From assembly GCA_022627495.1 (NCBI GenBank), contig JAKEGJ010000003.1:1-64000 (forward strand): a DNA stretch of 64,000 bases, given 5' to 3'. The stretch is from Microcaldota archaeon (GTDB taxonomy: Archaea > Micrarchaeota > Micrarchaeia > Anstonellales > Bilamarchaeaceae). The translations under genes and the position numbers were made by a program. Below, one piece after another: positions 1 to 9,586 of the stretch. Each line of letters begins with the position of its first letter. Positions within the stretch are counted from its first letter, which is position 1. The notes beneath the pieces are model-generated. The model saw nothing but the letters and a program-made list of their open reading frames with translations. It had not been told where the DNA came from and did no database searches.

Positions 1-1
1 C

Positions 2-3000
2 ACGATACTAAACCCCCTGAACCAGACCTACAACGATTCAACGCCGGACCTTAACTTCACTGTCTCGGAGAATGCCACATGCTGGTACTACCTTGACGGC
101 GCAGGCCCGACCATGCTTCCAGGCTGCAACAACATAACCCTGCCAGGCCCGCTCACAGACGGCGGCCACAACGTCACAGTCTATGCAAACGACACCGCAG
201 GCAACACCAACTCCACTACCGTCATTTTCACGATAGACGCGACGCTGCCCGCAGTCACCATTATACTGCCCCAGAACACGACCTACGGCGTGAGCACGCT
301 TCCTTTGAACTACACTGCAAACGACACGAACCTGCAGTCCTGCTGGTACGTGCTTGACGGCGGTGCGCCCAACTATTCCATATCGAGCTGCAACAACGTC
401 ACATTGCCAGCCCTGGCAGACGGCGCCCACAATGTCACCGTCTACGCCAACGATTCCGCAGGCAATACGGGCTCAGACAGCGAATGGTTCAGCATAGACA
501 CCCTGCCCCCTAACGTAACAATCATATCCCCGGCAAACACTACATACCCGACGTCGATACCCATCCTCTACACCGCAGTGGACCCGAACCTGTACACCTG
601 CTGGATGGTCATCGACGGCATAACCACCGTGCCTCTTCCGGGCTGCGTCAACGGCTCAATCAGCACGTTCGATGGTCCGCACAATATCACGATATACGCA
701 AACGACACGTTCGGCCGGGAGGGCAACGATACAGAGTACTTCACTAAAATCACGAACTGCCCGATTATCTCCGTGCCCGGCCTCTTCACGATGGCTGGCA
801 ATTATATCGGAGCGCCCAATGACGCATCCGAGCTGCTGGACGGCCCCGATATGGCATGCGTGAAGATAGCGTCAAGCGACGTCGTCTTCGACTGCGCCGG
901 CTACAGCATAACCAACAACGGCACGAACAACGCCGCTGGCATAGTCATAAACGGCTCGCTGTCGGTGGACTACACGAACGTCACGATAATGAACTGCCCA
1001 TCGGTCGCCGGATACACCGAGGGCGTCTACCTCCACCACTCGAGCGGGGGCGCGGTGCAGAATTCCACTGCGTTGAGCGGCCTTGACGGCTTCAGGCTAT
1101 ACTATGCGGATGATAACGAACTGTCAGACAACACCGCATACAACAATTCCCGCAGCGGCTTCCTCCTGACAGAAAGCAACGGCAATGAACTGGCGGACGA
1201 CTACGCCTACGACAACGGCCAGTTCGGCTTCATAGCCAGCTCAAGCGCGAACAACAGCTTCCAAAACGGCATCGCCTCCAATTCGTCCATCGGTTTCTAC
1301 ATGCTCATGGGCTCAGGAAACAACCTGACGGACTGCATATCGAGAGGCAACAACGCAAGCGGCCTCTACGCGCGCGACGACCCGTCACTGCTCGTCGAAC
1401 GCATGCACTTCTATGACAACCTCTATGACTTCAGGGGCGAGGCGGTCAGCGGCTCGGATATGCCATACCAGATGTATAACGCGATTTTCGACAGCCCCGG
1501 CGGCGCGTTCGCCAACTTCACAAACCTATCCATCAACGACTCGATAGACTACAACACGTCCTATGTGATAGACTGGCAGCAGATGATAGCCCCGCCGGCC
1601 GGATCGTTCAGCTTCGAGCAGAAGTACGTTCTGATAAGCACATCCTTCGGGGCGGGCCAGATGACCAGCGTGGTATTCCACTGGACTGACGCCGAATCCT
1701 CTTCCCAGCCGTACTACAACGAGAGCAGGTTCTATCTGGGCAATTACTATTCCGCATCCTGGTCCAACGCGTCAGCTGCACTTGATACGGCTGCGTACAC
1801 GCTCACCTTGACAAACCAGACGCTGGACGGCAGGTTCGCCATACTCCAGCACAACACCACCGACCTTCCGCCAGCGGTCAACCTTGTTTCACCGGCAAAC
1901 GGCTCGGCATTCAACGTAGCATCGCTGAATTTCACGTTCAACGCGGTGGACGACAACTCGACGCAGCTCAACTGCTCCCTCAACCTGGACGGCGCACAGA
2001 ACGGAACCAACTCCTCGACGCAGAACGCAACGAATACCGCCTTCGCAATAAGCGGGCTCGCTGACGGGCTGCACCTATGGAACGTCTCGTGCACTGATGG
2101 CGCTATGAACACCAACACGAGCGAGACCTGGGAGTTCACAATAGACACGGCCGCACCCACGGTAACCATACAGTCCCCGGCCAACATCACATACGGTTCG
2201 GGATTTGTGGACCTCAATTACTCGGTCAACGACAGCAGCGGCATCTCATCGTGCTGGTACGTGCTTGACGGCGCCCCCGCGGTCGCCCTGCCTCCAGGCT
2301 GCTTCAATATTACCTTAGGCGTCCTGCCCAACGGCGGACATAACATGACCGTCTATGCGAACGACACGCTCGGCAATACCGGCTCCGCGACAGTAATATT
2401 CACGGTGGATACCAGCCTGCCCACTGTCCTTATTCTGTCTCCTGCCAACACCACCTACGCCGTCGCTACGCTGGACCTCGACTATTACGTGCTCGGCGCC
2501 AACATAGACAGCTGCTGGTATTCGCTTGACGGAGGCGCCAACACATCCCTGCCGGGATGCGCCAACGACACGCTTGTCGGGCTCGCTGACGGCGGGCACA
2601 ACGTGAGCGTATACGCGAACAACACCCTGGGACTCACGGGATACTTCACAAGGTACTTCACGGTGGACGCAACGCCGCCCGTGGTGAACATCACGTCCCC
2701 GACCAACTCCACGTACAACACCACGAGCATACCCCTCAACTACACGGCCACGGACAATTTCGGCATACACACCTGCTGGTATGTCCGTGATGGTGGAGCG
2801 CCAATCCCCCTGCCCGGCTGCCAGAACACGACGCTTTCATTCGCAAACGGCTCGCACAACATTACCGTCTACGCCAACGACAGCGCAGGAAACAACGCGT
2901 CAGACACGGAATACTTCACGGTCAATGTGACCGGCGGCGACGGGGATGACGGTGACGATGACGACCGCAAGAAGAACATGGTCGTCGATTACAGCTTCAT

Positions 3001-4234
3001 CTGCCCGGGCGATCTGGCCGCCTTCAACGTGACCACGCCCCCGGCGCCTGTCGCGAACGTAGAAATCAAGATAATATACGACACGTATCCGGCTTACTAC
3101 GTCGTCGACATTATCCATACCGGCAGCAACGGAACGGCTGATGTCGCCCTTAGCCAGAACGGCACATACACGTTCAGGGCAACCCGGGCGGACTATGTCC
3201 TCGTTGAAGGGGAATTCGATTTCACGGCATGCCCGCCTGAATTCGAATGCCAGGACGACGTAGACTGCCCCGGCGACTCGCAATGCGTTGCCGGAAACTG
3301 CGAGAAGATATCGTGCGACTGCGGCTATATCCAGAACTACAGCTGCGTCCGATACGCTTGCTGCGCGGACACCGATTGCCCAAGCGGCGAATCCTGCCTG
3401 GACAACCAGTGCAAGAAGAGATACGAATGCACATCGGATGGCGACTGCCTCGGCGCGCAATACTGCGACATCTCGCAGGGCGAAGCCGGCGGCGACTGCA
3501 AGGATGTGACAGGATGCGGCGAGGTGCAGGACCACGCGCTCGTGCCCTACGAGTTCCCCTACGGCTGCGCGATGGCTGAATGCCCCGCATGCCCGCAGCA
3601 ATTCCTCTGCAGGGAGAACATGTGCGTCAATTACAACCTGACCGCGCCCCCGACCGCTTTCGTGGGCGACAACATCACACTGAACGCGAGCGAAGGCCCA
3701 TCTCCTTGCAGGAACTGCAGCCTCGTAATCGTCTTCCCGGACAGGAGGCAGACCACCGTCCAGACGGACGGGAACGGCCAGTACGTATTGCCTGTGGCAA
3801 TGACAGGCTCATACTCGGCCAGCCTTGTAGTCGATGGGCAGACCATAACATCAATCGTCGTGGCTGCGATAACCCGGACGACCACGGACGATTCGCCATT
3901 GCCCGACTGGACGACCTTCTGCCTGCCCCTGCTGCTCATACTGCTGCTCCTGCTCCTCATCTTCTTCCTCTGGAGAAGGGGGAAGAAGGACATACGGGCA
4001 GCCGTTGTCACCGAAAGCCCGGCCATGGGCAAGAGCCTGGAGGTCAAGGTCTTCAGGAAGAACAAGGAGGCCGTGCCTAATGCGCGGGTGGACGTTTTCC
4101 TGGAAGGAAAGGCCGTCGCGCAGGGGTTGTCGAACAAATTCGGCAGGTTCAGCTTCATCCCGGGGGCGAAGGGACGCTACGCGATACACGTAAACGGCTC
4201 CAAGAGCCCGGAAGCGACCTTCATAATCGTCTAA
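2..4234 (+). CDS. Giant cell-surface protein with Ig-like repeats, beta-helix and C-terminal membrane anchor (5' truncated)
   Basis: The reading frame is open from the first bases, so the N-terminus lies outside the window. Seven repeats of about 80-90 residues carry a CWYVLDGG...LPGC core followed by HNVTVYANDTAGN, with two cysteines per repeat that could form a disulfide. Three (the first partial) precede and four follow a right-handed beta-helix-like region (about nt 750-1500; short N/G-rich rungs such as NSTALSGLDGFRL). After an acidic GDDGDDDD linker comes a cysteine-rich segment with C..D.DC motifs, an all-leucine membrane helix (about nt 3900-3970), the stop-transfer WRRGKKD and an 80-residue cytoplasmic beta-domain. 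NxS/T sequons are very frequent. This suggests an S-layer-associated adhesin or sensor; the ligand is unknown. It converges with the RNA ligase gene, overlapping it by 4 bp. Confidence 0.85.
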   Translation, partial: TILNPLNQTYNDSTPDLNFTVSENATCWYYLDGAGPTMLPGCNNITLPGPLTDGGHNVTVYANDTAGNTNSTTVIFTIDATLPAVTIILPQNTTYGVSTLPLNYTANDTNLQSCWYVLDGGAPNYSISSCNNVTLPALADGAHNVTVYANDSAGNTGSDSEWFSIDTLPPNVTIISPANTTYPTSIPILYTAVDPNLYTCWMVIDGITTVPLPGCVNGSISTFDGPHNITIYANDTFGREGNDTEYFTKITNCPIISVPGLFTMAGNYIGAPNDASELLDGPDMACVKIASSDVVFDCAGYSITNNGTNNAAGIVINGSLSVDYTNVTIMNCPSVAGYTEGVYLHHSSGGAVQNSTALSGLDGFRLYYADDNELSDNTAYNNSRSGFLLTESNGNELADDYAYDNGQFGFIASSSANNSFQNGIASNSSIGFYMLMGSGNNLTDCISRGNNASGLYARDDPSLLVERMHFYDNLYDFRGEAVSGSDMPYQMYNAIFDSPGGAFANFTNLSINDSIDYNTSYVIDWQQMIAPPAGSFSFEQKYVLISTSFGAGQMTSVVFHWTDAESSSQPYYNESRFYLGNYYSASWSNASAALDTAAYTLTLTNQTLDGRFAILQHNTTDLPPAVNLVSPANGSAFNVASLNFTFNAVDDNSTQLNCSLNLDGAQNGTNSSTQNATNTAFAISGLADGLHLWNVSCTDGAMNTNTSETWEFTIDTAAPTVTIQSPANITYGSGFVDLNYSVNDSSGISSCWYVLDGAPAVALPPGCFNITLGVLPNGGHNMTVYANDTLGNTGSATVIFTVDTSLPTVLILSPANTTYAVATLDLDYYVLGANIDSCWYSLDGGANTSLPGCANDTLVGLADGGHNVSVYANNTLGLTGYFTRYFTVDATPPVVNITSPTNSTYNTTSIPLNYTATDNFGIHTCWYVRDGGAPIPLPGCQNTTLSFANGSHNITVYANDSAGNNASDTEYFTVNVTGGDGDDGDDDDRKKNMVVDYSFICPGDLAAFNVTTPPAPVANVEIKIIYDTYPAYYVVDIIHTGSNGTADVALSQNGTYTFRATRADYVLVEGEFDFTACPPEFECQDDVDCPGDSQCVAGNCEKISCDCGYIQNYSCVRYACCADTDCPSGESCLDNQCKKRYECTSDGDCLGAQYCDISQGEAGGDCKDVTGCGEVQDHALVPYEFPYGCAMAECPACPQQFLCRENMCVNYNLTAPPTAFVGDNITLNASEGPSPCRNCSLVIVFPDRRQTTVQTDGNGQYVLPVAMTGSYSASLVVDGQTITSIVVAAITRTTTDDSPLPDWTTFCLPLLLILLLLLLIFFLWRRGKKDIRAAVVTESPAMGKSLEVKVFRKNKEAVPNARVDVFLEGKAVAQGLSNKFGRFSFIPGAKGRYAIHVNGSKSPEATFIIV

Positions 4235-5298
4235 TCTGTCATGCCCTTTCCATCTGCGAAGGCAAGCAGCATCCTGGACGATTTTTTATAAATTTTCCTG
4301 AAACGCAGGCGCGTCTGCGCGCCATCGCGTTTGCGCCAGATTTCCTCTACTTTTACCTCGCGCCCCATTCGCCTTCGGATGTCGTCCCAGACCTTCGGGT
4401 CCTTGAAGGAAATCTCGAATTCGTCCTCCACGCCCCTGCCTTCCCCGGCGTTCTTTATCGCGCCGATCAAATTGCCATAGAACGCGCGCCCGAGCTTTTT
4501 TGCGTATTCGTCACGGTCCAGCCCGAAATCGCTTATAAAAAAGGCCGAGCGCAGGACGCGCTGGTAATAGAACCCGATCGGCATGTCGAAAAGGATGCCG
4601 GAGGTCCTTTCTATGTCCTCAATATCCGACCAGGGCGTGACGTACTTCACGATTTCCTTGCGGTCCGCGCTTTTTAGGACCATCCCTTCCTTCCGTCCCT
4701 TGTTGATGGCGAGCGCGAGCTTTTTAAGGCCCTGGAAATCACTGCTATCGAATTGGCCGAGCACCGGGACGCCTTCGATGCCGAACCGCTTCAGCGCAGC
4801 ATACCTCTCCGGGGGCGGCAGGTAATCCCCGTCCCCCCGGTCTATGTCGAATACGTACAGCTTCACGTCGTATTCATCGCTCGGCTTCGTGTGGGGCGTG
4901 TTGCCTATCATCTCGCCGCAGAGCACGCAATCAGGATTCGCCCTGAAGAACCTCTCGAATCCCATCTCCCGCGCCTTCTCGGTCGCGAACATGTCGAGGA
5001 AGCCTCCCCTGGAGAACGCGCACACCCGCCCATCCACGAGCGCCATGCGGACGTTGAAGCCGTCAATCTTCTCTTCCGCGTATACGGTGCCCGCGGTGAT
5101 GTTCCTGCCGACGCCCCGCTCGAGGGTAAATATCCGCTTGATATGGGGGTATCCCCACACCACCCGGCCATCAATGATTGCCGTGCCCCGTTCGATTCCG
5201 CGGAAGCTTTCCCGGAACCGCACGTATTCGAACTCGCCTTTTTGCCTCTCTACCTTCCCGCGCTTCAAACCTTCCGATATTATCCTGGCATCCGGCAT
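4231..5298 (-). CDS. ATP-dependent RNA ligase, archaeal Rnl3 family
   Basis: The nucleotidyltransferase motif I is EEKIDGFNVR, with the adenylated lysine at about residue 77. It is followed by FSRGG, LCGEMIG (motif III) and EGMVLKS then EIVKY (motifs IV and V), with the family's helical C-terminal domain. Length (355 aa) fits archaeal circularising RNA ligases such as Pab1020 and MthRnl. The role is ATP-dependent joining of RNA 5'-phosphate and 3'-OH ends; the natural substrate is unsettled. I chose ATG 5298, three bases after the carS stop, with GGTG just upstream. GTG 5307 in the same frame would overlap carS by 7 bp. It is translationally coupled to carS. Confidence 0.9.
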   Translation of the reverse strand: MPDARIISEGLKRGKVERQKGEFEYVRFRESFRGIERGTAIIDGRVVWGYPHIKRIFTLERGVGRNITAGTVYAEEKIDGFNVRMALVDGRVCAFSRGGFLDMFATEKAREMGFERFFRANPDCVLCGEMIGNTPHTKPSDEYDVKLYVFDIDRGDGDYLPPPERYAALKRFGIEGVPVLGQFDSSDFQGLKKLALAINKGRKEGMVLKSADRKEIVKYVTPWSDIEDIERTSGILFDMPIGFYYQRVLRSAFFISDFGLDRDEYAKKLGRAFYGNLIGAIKNAGEGRGVEDEFEISFKDPKVWDDIRRRMGREVKVEEIWRKRDGAQTRLRFRKIYKKSSRMLLAFADGKGMTD

Positions 5299-5300
5299 AT

Positions 5301-5816
5301 TCACCACGGCACCGACTTCAGCCCGGCCCGGTTCGCCAGCAGGTTCGCGAGCGGGTGTATGATGAGCGTAAGCCCCGCGAAGAAGATGAGGTTCTGGGGG
5401 TCGTAGAGGTTCGCCGAAGCGATGGGGTATGCGAGCGCGAGCGCAACGATTAGGAATGTTATCGTGTCCAGGACGAACGGCCGTCCTGAGCCGACGCCCG
5501 CCCTCCTTTTTATGAAGCTTCCCAGGGCATCGCCTGCCAGCGTGCCGAATGAGAGGACGAACGCACCGAGGAACTGCGCCTGGATGTCAGGGAAGAACGG
5601 CGAGCGGTAGAAGAACGCAGCCGCGCCCCCGGCAACCGTGCCGGCCAGGACCCCGCCCGCAAAGCCCCGTATAGTCTTGCCGTCGCCAAGCAGCCTGTTG
5701 CCGTCTTGGAGCGTTATCCTGAAATCCAGGGGAGGGCCGCCGCCAAGGACGACCGGGGAGGAGTTCGCGACATAGATGGGTATGAGGAAGAGGAGTAGGT
5801 CGATGGGCGGCTCCAT
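5301..5816 (-). CDS. carS: CDP-archaeol synthase (CarS)
   Basis: This integral membrane protein of 171 aa has about five hydrophobic helices. It carries the family-typical GDGKTIRGFAGG motif and a later SFGTLAGDALGSFIKRR motif, which form the active site of CTP:2,3-di-O-geranylgeranylglyceryl phosphate cytidylyltransferases (formerly DUF46). It makes the CDP-activated archaeal lipid used to add polar head groups, a firmly archaeal marker. The downstream RNA ligase gene follows within 3 bases. The upstream gap is shared with the divergent sppA promoter. Confidence 0.93.
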   Translation of the reverse strand: MEPPIDLLLFLIPIYVANSSPVVLGGGPPLDFRITLQDGNRLLGDGKTIRGFAGGVLAGTVAGGAAAFFYRSPFFPDIQAQFLGAFVLSFGTLAGDALGSFIKRRAGVGSGRPFVLDTITFLIVALALAYPIASANLYDPQNLIFFAGLTLIIHPLANLLANRAGLKSVPW

Positions 5817-5837
5817 GATTCCCCTTCTTCAAAGAAC

Positions 5838-5846
5838 ATTTATATT
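5838..5846 (+). promoter_or_regulatory. TATA box of sppA
   Basis: ATTTATATT lies 24-32 bases before the sppA ATG at 5870, the spacing expected for a leaderless or near-leaderless archaeal mRNA. Confidence 0.6.
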
Positions 5847-5869
5847 CATTCCATGCGATTCCAGCCTTT

Positions 5870-6814
5870 ATGCAAACAGAAATCAAGCGACGCCCCGCCA
5901 GGCCAAATGCCGGCCTGCTGCTGGGCACCGCGCTCACGCTGGCTTTGGTGTTCGCTGTAATCCTGGGGCTCTACTTCGTCCTGTCCTCCTTCACGCCCGC
6001 CCTCCTAGGCCAATGCGTAGCCGTGGTCAATGTCGACATGCCGCTTTCGGTCGAAGGCGCCCAGCCCTCGCTTCTGGGGGGCGGCGGATATCCTGGCTCG
6101 GAAGAGCTTGCCCTGACGATTGAATCGCTGGATTCGCGCGAGGATGTCGGCGCGGTGGTGTTTGTCATCAATTCCGGCGGCGGCTCGGTCGTGGCGACGC
6201 GCGAAATCTATGATTCGGTCAAGGCTTTGCAAAAACCGAAGGTATCCTATTTCAGGGAAATCGCAGCCTCAGGCGCATACTACGTCGCATCGGGCACGGA
6301 CTACATCGTGTCCGACCCCGACGCCCTCACCGGGAGCATAGGCGTCGTAACGACAGTGACCAGCATGGAGGGCCTTTTCGAGAAGCTCGGCATCAATGCC
6401 ACTTCCATCACTTCGGGCACGTACAAGGACATCGGCTCCCCGTACCGCAACATGACAAGCGACGAGAGGGCGATATTCCAGGGCATCGTGGACGAGATAT
6501 ACTCGGAATTCCGGGCGGTCGTCCTGGAGAACCGGGGGAAGCGGCTTAACGCGGCGCTCTTCAACAACGTTTCGGACGGCCGGGTCATGACTGGAAGGCA
6601 GGCATATAAGGTAGGCCTCGTGGACCAGCTCGGCACCAAGCGGGACGCTATCACAAAAGCCGCAGACCTGGCGAACATATCGTACCAGAGCCCCGGGGAC
6701 ATACGCATCTGCCCCGTCCAGACGACCGTCTCGGAGCCGGGCCTCTTCAGCATGGAGGGCTTCGTCCGCACCCTGCAGGCGGCATCCGCGAGCCCGTCCG
6801 TGGCCTTCAAGTGA
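5870..6814 (+). CDS. sppA: Signal peptide peptidase SppA, S49 serine protease
   Basis: The protein has 314 aa. One N-terminal membrane helix (about residues 15-40) is followed by the ClpP-like S49 fold: VVFVINSGGGSV, then EIAASGAYYVASG with the predicted nucleophile Ser134, and GTYKDIGSP with the general base Lys186. The 52-residue Ser-Lys spacing matches archaeal SppA, and RVMTGRQAYKVGLVD is the usual C-terminal signature. It would degrade released signal peptides at the outer face of the membrane. The following small secreted protein starts 4 bases downstream, so the two are probably co-transcribed. Confidence 0.93.
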   Translation: MQTEIKRRPARPNAGLLLGTALTLALVFAVILGLYFVLSSFTPALLGQCVAVVNVDMPLSVEGAQPSLLGGGGYPGSEELALTIESLDSREDVGAVVFVINSGGGSVVATREIYDSVKALQKPKVSYFREIAASGAYYVASGTDYIVSDPDALTGSIGVVTTVTSMEGLFEKLGINATSITSGTYKDIGSPYRNMTSDERAIFQGIVDEIYSEFRAVVLENRGKRLNAALFNNVSDGRVMTGRQAYKVGLVDQLGTKRDAITKAADLANISYQSPGDIRICPVQTTVSEPGLFSMEGFVRTLQAASASPSVAFK

Positions 6815-6818
6815 TTTT

Positions 6819-7169
6819 TTGAAGAACCCGTTTCCAGCCATTTTCCTTCTTCTCATGGCGCTTGTCCTGGCGTACGGCTTTTTCTCCACATGGGGCGGGG
6901 TTCCGGTGGCGCCCACGGCCGCAGTCACTCCGCATCCGGACCAGCCGGCGTGCAAGGACGGCCAGACGCAGTACTGCACCCTCGGCAACTGCACCGGCTT
7001 CTCCACATGCATAGGGGGCTACTGGGGCGGCTGCAGGTGGGACCGCACATGCACGCCTGGCTCCCGAACCCCGTGCCTGAAGGACAACTGCCCCTACGCC
7101 ATCAAGGAATGCAACGAATGCGGCACGGGATACGGGCCCTGCGGGGGGCTGAATAGCACCGTGGATTAG
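6819..7169 (+). CDS. Small secreted cysteine-rich protein
   Basis: It starts at TTG, 4 bases after sppA. Residues 5-22 form a hydrophobic signal or anchor helix, followed by a proline/threonine linker and a roughly 75-residue domain with twelve cysteines (CKDGQTQYCTLGNC, CPYAIKECNECGTGYGPCGG). Cysteine pairs suggest a disulfide-stabilised extracellular domain. I do not recognise the family. ATG 6855 is an alternative start but would remove the first part of the hydrophobic segment. Confidence 0.7.
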   Translation: MKNPFPAIFLLLMALVLAYGFFSTWGGVPVAPTAAVTPHPDQPACKDGQTQYCTLGNCTGFSTCIGGYWGGCRWDRTCTPGSRTPCLKDNCPYAIKECNECGTGYGPCGGLNSTVD

Positions 7170-7216
7170 CTTGGGATACTGTGTCTAAAAAGATAAAAAT
7201 GAGCTTGAACATATGG

Positions 7217-7227
7217 TTTTTAAATAA
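7217..7227 (+). promoter_or_regulatory. TATA box of the pilin-like cluster
   Basis: TTTTTAAATAA lies 22-32 bases before ATG 7249, which also has a GGGG ribosome-binding site. This probably drives the genes from 7249 to 11101. Confidence 0.5.
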
Positions 7228-7248
7228 CGCGCACTCAAAGGGGTTACC

Positions 7249-7986
7249 ATGCGTGCATTCATATTCTCTCTAGACGCTTTTGTGGCCTTCACGCTGGCCC
7301 TGGTGGCCATATATACGCTGATATTCTTCTCGAGCGTCCCGTCTGCTTACTATTTTCTCCTGACGCAGGGGCACTACCTCTCAAGGGACGTGCTCCTCTC
7401 GCTTTCGACGACTCACTGCAGCGACGACTACGGCGAATGCAAGGCCACCGGCACCCTGCTCGACAATATCGTCGCGCAGGACAATCTGGCCCACCGGACC
7501 AACCTCATCAACAACACCGTCGGGTCGATGGTGCCGGTGCAGTTCGGCTACATCCTGGAGATGAGCGATGACCGGGGACAGAACTGGGCGGTGCTTTATG
7601 ACACCGGCGGGAGCACCCCGGAGGAGCTGGCGGACGCCCATGCTAAGAAAAGCAGGAAGCTAGCCGTGGCCACGCAGGTCATGACATTCGGCTACGGGGG
7701 AAAGGTATACAAGCTCATGAACTCCCCGTACCAATATGACTCATGCCGGGGCGACGGCGTCATGGGCGGCGACAGTGAAAGCTGGGGCGGCTCCGGGAGC
7801 GGGGGCAGCACCGTGGATTTCGGCATCATAACGTGCGGCACGACAACGACTATTGTGGACAACGGAGACGGGACCACGACCGAAATCAACCAGAACATCG
7901 GGAACACTCCTCCAGGCGATATCCTCGGCGGGGACCTTGTGCCGTCATCTGACGTGCGGATAGTGAAGCTGACGATTTTCATATAG
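7249..7986 (+). CDS. Membrane-anchored pilin-like protein
   Basis: The 245-aa product opens MRAFIFSLDAFVAFTLALV, an N-terminal hydrophobic helix with no cleavable peptide. The FSLDA motif recurs as FSFDA in the protein at 10619, pointing to a shared family. The rest is a predicted extracellular domain with a Gly/Ser-rich loop (WGGSGSGGS) and Thr-rich strand repeats. It is the first gene of a five-gene forward block of pilin-like proteins, so a role as a minor pilin or pilus-associated subunit is inferred from context only. The next gene follows within 7 bases. Confidence 0.75.
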   Translation: MRAFIFSLDAFVAFTLALVAIYTLIFFSSVPSAYYFLLTQGHYLSRDVLLSLSTTHCSDDYGECKATGTLLDNIVAQDNLAHRTNLINNTVGSMVPVQFGYILEMSDDRGQNWAVLYDTGGSTPEELADAHAKKSRKLAVATQVMTFGYGGKVYKLMNSPYQYDSCRGDGVMGGDSESWGGSGSGGSTVDFGIITCGTTTTIVDNGDGTTTEINQNIGNTPPGDILGGDLVPSSDVRIVKLTIFI

Positions 7987-7992
7987 GTGGTT

Positions 7993-9585
7993 ATGTTGGA
8001 TAAAAAAGGTTTCCTGTTTACCGTGACCGTCTTCCTCATACTCATCTACATCCTTCTTTCGATTTCGGTGTGGGTGAAATCCATCGAGGCTTCTGAGCGC
8101 GGATTCTCCGAGTTCTACAAGGAGTCGACAGTCGAGCTTACAATCGAGCAGATAACCCCGGAGAAGATGGACCGCATCGTCAATGTCATAATGAGCCGCA
8201 ACCTGGTCAGGCTGAATGATTATTCCATCTCAAACACCCTGCTGCCGGGCCCGGCCGGCGACGAGAACCAGCACGCCCGTGCGGCGATGAACGAGCTCCT
8301 CCTGTCAGGCAGCGCTTCCGGAAGCCATTTCAACGGCGGCGATGCGATGCCGGCAGAGGCGAACTCGTCCCTTGGCGCATGGGTGGACAACCTGAACGCG
8401 TCGCTTAGGGCAATCGGCGTCTACGTCAGCGAATATTCCGTGACAAATTTCGCCCTGGGCCAGAGCGACATAGACGGCGTGAACTACTCGTTCGACCTGA
8501 AGCTCGGCATCAAGGACTTCACGAACACCTCCGCCGTCTCAAGGACATACCGCATCAGCAACACGGTCAACGTGACCGGCCTCGTGGACCCGGCCCTTGC
8601 GCGTGAAAGCGCGGATGCGGCCGGCGACAACGATACAATCTACCGGCAGTTCTTCTTCAGGAAGGACCTTTACCCGAATTCATCTTCGATATCCGTCAGC
8701 CAGGTGCCCGCAACCATAGACGCGGGCCAGGGCTGGCTTTATGGGCCCCTGGCGATGGCAGGCTCCGCAGCCGACCTTGCCCCGACGGCGACGGCAATAG
8801 CCCCCAGCGACAGGCGCAACTATATCCTGGTGGGGACTTTCGACGACATCCAGGCATTGACGCCATCGATTTACGAAGGCTTCGCGGGATACATCCTGAC
8901 AAGCGTCCCGTCGCTGACGCTTTCCGATTGCGGCAACGAGAGCACCCCCGACCATTACAACGAAGGCGATACATTCAACCCGATTGAATACTCCGGGGCA
9001 GATTGCAACGTTTCCATCGACCCCGGCGCGGGCGCGGCCACAAACAAGCCCTACCTTCTGGCACCTGGATTCAACGCGAGCCATGCGCCAGAGTGCCCGA
9101 TGCTTGATGGCAGCAACATGAGCCGGCGCTGCGTCCTCATCCTGAGCACCTACCTGGAGAGCGAGGTGGCGGAAAACCCGCTCCGGAAGCTATCATCGGG
9201 GGGTAGCGGCATCTACGGCCTTGAGACGATGCGCGATTTCGTCATGTGCGGCTATTACACCCACAACCCGAAGGCGCCGTCCTACCTGCAGCGCCTTTAC
9301 AACGAATCATACACCCGGAACAGCACCGCGTTCGGCATAGAGACATTCGTTGTGGGCATATACGCCAACGATTATGACGTCTACGACGTCAACAGCAGGC
9401 TCGACCGCGAGCTCTTCTACGGAAGCGTGGGGGGCGTCAAGATACGCGGCCTGCCCGGATGCAGGAACTTCAACTCCTGCTCGGACAGCCCCATAACCGG
9501 CATATTCGCCGTCAGCGACGAAACGTCAGCTGAATATGGACTTGATGATATCGCCTGCGAAGGAAACGCTTGCGGGGGCGACTAA
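7993..9585 (+). CDS. Large pilin-like extracellular protein
   Basis: The start chosen is ATG 7993 because AGGTGG lies directly upstream; GTG 7987 is inside that site. The 530-aa product begins MLDKKGFLFTVTVFLILIYI, a type IV pilin-like basic stretch and hydrophobic helix but without the G-Q-x-x-x-E processing motif. The large remaining domain is Asn/Ser/Thr-rich with many sequons and about a dozen cysteines, several near the C-terminus (GCRNFNSCSD). No family recognised. The next gene starts 1 base after this stop, so the two are tightly coupled. Confidence 0.72.
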   Translation: MLDKKGFLFTVTVFLILIYILLSISVWVKSIEASERGFSEFYKESTVELTIEQITPEKMDRIVNVIMSRNLVRLNDYSISNTLLPGPAGDENQHARAAMNELLLSGSASGSHFNGGDAMPAEANSSLGAWVDNLNASLRAIGVYVSEYSVTNFALGQSDIDGVNYSFDLKLGIKDFTNTSAVSRTYRISNTVNVTGLVDPALARESADAAGDNDTIYRQFFFRKDLYPNSSSISVSQVPATIDAGQGWLYGPLAMAGSAADLAPTATAIAPSDRRNYILVGTFDDIQALTPSIYEGFAGYILTSVPSLTLSDCGNESTPDHYNEGDTFNPIEYSGADCNVSIDPGAGAATNKPYLLAPGFNASHAPECPMLDGSNMSRRCVLILSTYLESEVAENPLRKLSSGGSGIYGLETMRDFVMCGYYTHNPKAPSYLQRLYNESYTRNSTAFGIETFVVGIYANDYDVYDVNSRLDRELFYGSVGGVKIRGLPGCRNFNSCSDSPITGIFAVSDETSAEYGLDDIACEGNACGGD

Positions 9586-9586
9586 C

